The notes beneath the pieces were generated by a model. It did not search any database. It was not told the origin of the DNA and worked only from the letters and a program-made list of their open reading frames with translations. The translations under genes and the position numbers were made by a program. Shown in pieces: positions 5,243 to 6,862 of a stretch of DNA of 6,862 nt; within the stretch, counting starts at the first letter, position 1; every line of letters begins with the position of its first letter. The stretch covers positions 1 through 6,862 of the forward strand of contig RFJV01000522.1 in the NCBI GenBank assembly GCA_003694775.1, given 5' to 3'. Source of the stretch: Chloroflexota bacterium (GTDB lineage Bacteria > Chloroflexota > Anaerolineae > 4572-78 > J111).

Positions 5243-5320
5243 ATGTCTGAAGATAACCTGTTAACCATTCTGGCCGCCATTCTCAAGCGGTTGTTACAGG
5301 ATGACGTAAAGGAAAAGTGA
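5243..5320 (+). CDS. Short ORF (25 residues) directly abutting the recombinase
   Basis: ATG 5243 to TGA 5318-5320 encodes MSEDNLLTILAAILKRLLQD followed by DVKEK: an acidic start, an amphipathic leucine-rich helix and a charged tail. A weak ribosome binding site GAGG (5235-5238) is 4 bases upstream. The stop codon touches the ATG of the recombinase with no gap, and the recombinase's own AAAGGA site (5308-5313) lies in its last codons, the pattern of translational coupling. It could be a small regulatory partner, a leader that times recombinase translation, or a chance ORF. I do not recognise it. Confidence 0.5.
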   Translation: MSEDNLLTILAAILKRLLQDDVKEK

Positions 5321-6799
5321 ATGCGCGCTGTAATCTACACCCGCGTTTCAACCGAAATGCAGACCGAGGGGTACAGCCTGGACGCGCAGTTAAACGCCTG
5401 CCGCAACCTGGCGCAAGGCCGCGGCTGGGACGTGGTGAAGGTTTACAGCGATGAGGGGGTAAGCGCCAAGACCACCAATCGCCCGCAGTTTCAGGCGCTT
5501 CTACGCGATGCCCGCGCCGGCCTGTTTGACGTGGTGATTGTCCACAAACTGGACAGGTTGAGCCGGTCGGTGGCGGATGTTCTCACCACCCTGCAAAACC
5601 TGGAAAAAATGGGGGTGGCCTTTGTGTCGGCTACAGAACAGTTTGACTTCACCACGCCCATTGGCAAGGTTATGCTTACCCTGCTGGCCGCCTTTGCGCA
5701 GTGGTACTTGGACAACCTGAGCACCGAGACCGCCAAAGGCAAAAAAGCACGCGCCCAGGCCGGTTTATGGAATTCCGCCGTACCGTTTGGCTACCGGGTG
5801 CACTACAAGAAAGACGGCGGGGACGGCCTGGCCTACCCGGACGAGAAAGACGCCGAGGGGGTGCGCCGGGCCTTTGAGCTTTACGCCACCGGCCAGTATT
5901 CGGATTATGATATAGCCGCCTGGCTGAACCAGGCCGGATACCGGCCAAACGGCCGCGGCAAGCGGGCCTTACGGCTGTTCAGCAAGGATACCGTTACCGA
6001 TATGCTACAGAACCGCTTTTACTTGGGGGAAGTCTGCTACAAAGGCACGTGGTATGAGGGTTTGCACGAGGCCATTATCAGCGAAGAGCTTTTTAACCTG
6101 GTGCAGGAAGTGCGCCGCAAGCGGAGAAAAGACACGTCACTGCGCGCCCGTAAAGATGCCCAGGTTTATATTTTGTCTGGGGTGGCGCGGTGCGCCCGGT
6201 GCGGGGGCAAGATGCGCGGCCGCAACGCTAAGGGGGTGCGGTACTACCGGGACCCGGCCCGGGACCGGATGGTAAACTGCACCCAAAGCATTGTCAGAGC
6301 GGATGAAGCGGAAGACGCGCTGGGCGACTATATGCGCACCCTGCGGCTCCCGCAAGACTGGCGAGACCAGATAATCGAGCTTTTGCAGACCGAGACCGAC
6401 CGGGCCGAGGAAGTCAAGCGGGAGCGGGCGGCCCTGAGCCGCCAGCTTGAGCGGCTGAAAGACCTTTACCTGCTGGGGGATGTCAGTTTGGATGATTACA
6501 AGGCGCGCAAGCGCCAGCTTGAAAAACAGCTTACGGGCCTGACACCGCCGGTAATGCCCAACCTGGAGAAAGCCGCGGCGATGCTGGACAATTTCGGCAA
6601 CCTGTGGGACGCGGCCACACCCGCCGAACGCAAAGAAATTGTGCGCGCCCTGCTGAAGGCGGTATACCTGGACAGTGGCGAAGCCGGGCCGATAATCGCC
6701 ATTGAACCCAGGCCGGAATATGCCGCCTTGTTCGAGTTTTTCAGGTCAGATATTGAGCCTGTACCCGTCGCTCCCGCCTCAAGCAAAACGGCATCCTGA
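5321..6799 (+). CDS. Large serine recombinase (site-specific integrase/excisionase)
   Basis: This is a 492-residue protein, usual length for large serine recombinases. The resolvase domain is residues 1 to about 140: YTRVSTE carries R8 and the nucleophile S10, and VIVHKLDRLSRS (73-83) carries D78, R79 and R82. A long recombinase domain (about 150-270) follows, with NSAVPFGYRV and NRFYLGEVCYKG typical of the family. A zinc-ribbon-like region follows with C291, C294 and C320. The usual cysteine after YYR is replaced by D311, so one zinc ligand appears to be missing. Residues about 350-405 form a coiled coil (EEVKRERAALSRQLERLKD, then ARKRQLEKQL) of the kind that controls integration direction. 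It cuts both strands at att sites, forms a phosphoserine link and integrates or excises the element. ATG 5321 is supported by AAAGGA 7 bases upstream and by abutment with the short ORF. Codons are GC-rich. Confidence 0.95.
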   Translation: MRAVIYTRVSTEMQTEGYSLDAQLNACRNLAQGRGWDVVKVYSDEGVSAKTTNRPQFQALLRDARAGLFDVVIVHKLDRLSRSVADVLTTLQNLEKMGVAFVSATEQFDFTTPIGKVMLTLLAAFAQWYLDNLSTETAKGKKARAQAGLWNSAVPFGYRVHYKKDGGDGLAYPDEKDAEGVRRAFELYATGQYSDYDIAAWLNQAGYRPNGRGKRALRLFSKDTVTDMLQNRFYLGEVCYKGTWYEGLHEAIISEELFNLVQEVRRKRRKDTSLRARKDAQVYILSGVARCARCGGKMRGRNAKGVRYYRDPARDRMVNCTQSIVRADEAEDALGDYMRTLRLPQDWRDQIIELLQTETDRAEEVKRERAALSRQLERLKDLYLLGDVSLDDYKARKRQLEKQLTGLTPPVMPNLEKAAAMLDNFGNLWDAATPAERKEIVRALLKAVYLDSGEAGPIIAIEPRPEYAALFEFFRSDIEPVPVAPASSKTAS

Positions 6800-6823
6800 A
6801 CTTTCAGGATGCCGTTTTTTTTT
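6785..6823 (+). terminator. Strong intrinsic terminator of the recombinase
   Basis: ACGGCATCCTGAA (6788-6800) pairs perfectly with TTCAGGATGCCGT (6803-6815) with a small loop (in practice about ACTT), followed by nine T (6815-6823). The left arm contains the last codons and the TGA stop (6797-6799) of the recombinase. AAAA on the left flank (6785-6788) gives a short U-tract on the minus strand too, so it may work weakly in both directions. Confidence 0.93.
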
Positions 6824-6862
6824 GCCGTATCGTATCTACTCAGGTCAACGTTGCCAGAAAGA
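6824..6862. other. Flank after the recombinase; possible attachment-site side
   Basis: Thirty-nine bases remain after the terminator, with no gene. They hold a tandem CGTAT pair (6826-6835) and the 8-bp palindrome CAACGTTG (6846-6853), extended by one mismatch and a G-C pair. Large serine recombinases usually have their att site next to the gene, so an attL/attR side or the element boundary may lie here or just beyond. The sequence alone does not show it. Confidence 0.2.

Noticed and set aside
5964..6355. Plus- and minus-strand frames inside the recombinase (for example 6054-6275 and 6137-6355)
   Set aside because: They are shadows of the GC-rich recombinase gene, whose catalytic and coiled-coil motifs continue unbroken in frame.
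1..6862. tRNA, rRNA or insertion-sequence ends
   Set aside because: No cloverleaf or CCA-type 3' end, no rRNA-like conserved block, and no transposase with terminal inverted repeats were seen by eye.

Overview
This looks like the integration and replication end of a bacterial mobile genetic element: an integrative element, or a plasmid that can integrate. All supported genes are on the + strand. A large serine recombinase (5321-6799) and a TOPRIM plus AAA+/DUF927-type primase-helicase (2321-4963) are the two recognisable proteins. The host cannot be fixed from the sequence. Tightly packed genes with Shine-Dalgarno sites show it is bacterial. The heptameric GTGCGTT repeats and codon style remind me of Chloroflexota (Anaerolineae-like) genomes, but that is a weak guess.

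Layout. 1-303 is a GC-rich reading frame cut by the window edge. 385-1107 encodes a membrane-anchored coiled-coil protein with a possible winged-helix tail. 1107-1294 is an 83-bp minisatellite built on GTGCGTT heptamers. 1382-2084 looks like a self-contained unit: a possible promoter, a strong hairpin at the expected 5' end of the mRNA, an unrecognised basic protein with a C-terminal helix-turn-helix-like tail (1470-2048), and an intrinsic terminator overlapping its stop codon. 2155-4963 is a two-gene operon in which a 58-residue ribbon-helix-helix protein overlaps the start of the primase-helicase by 11 bases.

4964-5242 is AT-rich, has no credible gene, and carries at least twelve copies of the heptad TGTTACA or its inverse in three clusters, with one more just inside the next gene. 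It has the look of an iteron origin, or of a multi-heptad operator or partition site. A 25-codon ORF (5243-5320) then abuts the recombinase start codon, the recombinase ends in a strong terminator, and 39 bases of flank remain.

How the parts may work together (inference): the ribbon-helix-helix protein is the natural candidate to bind the TGTTACA heptads and set primase-helicase and recombinase expression. The primase-helicase may act at the AT-rich heptad region as origin. The recombinase would integrate and excise the element at an attachment site probably near or just beyond the right end of the window. Base composition is mosaic: by hand count about 65% G+C in 1-60 and 67% in 5461-5520, 50% in 1681-1740 and 23% in 5041-5100.
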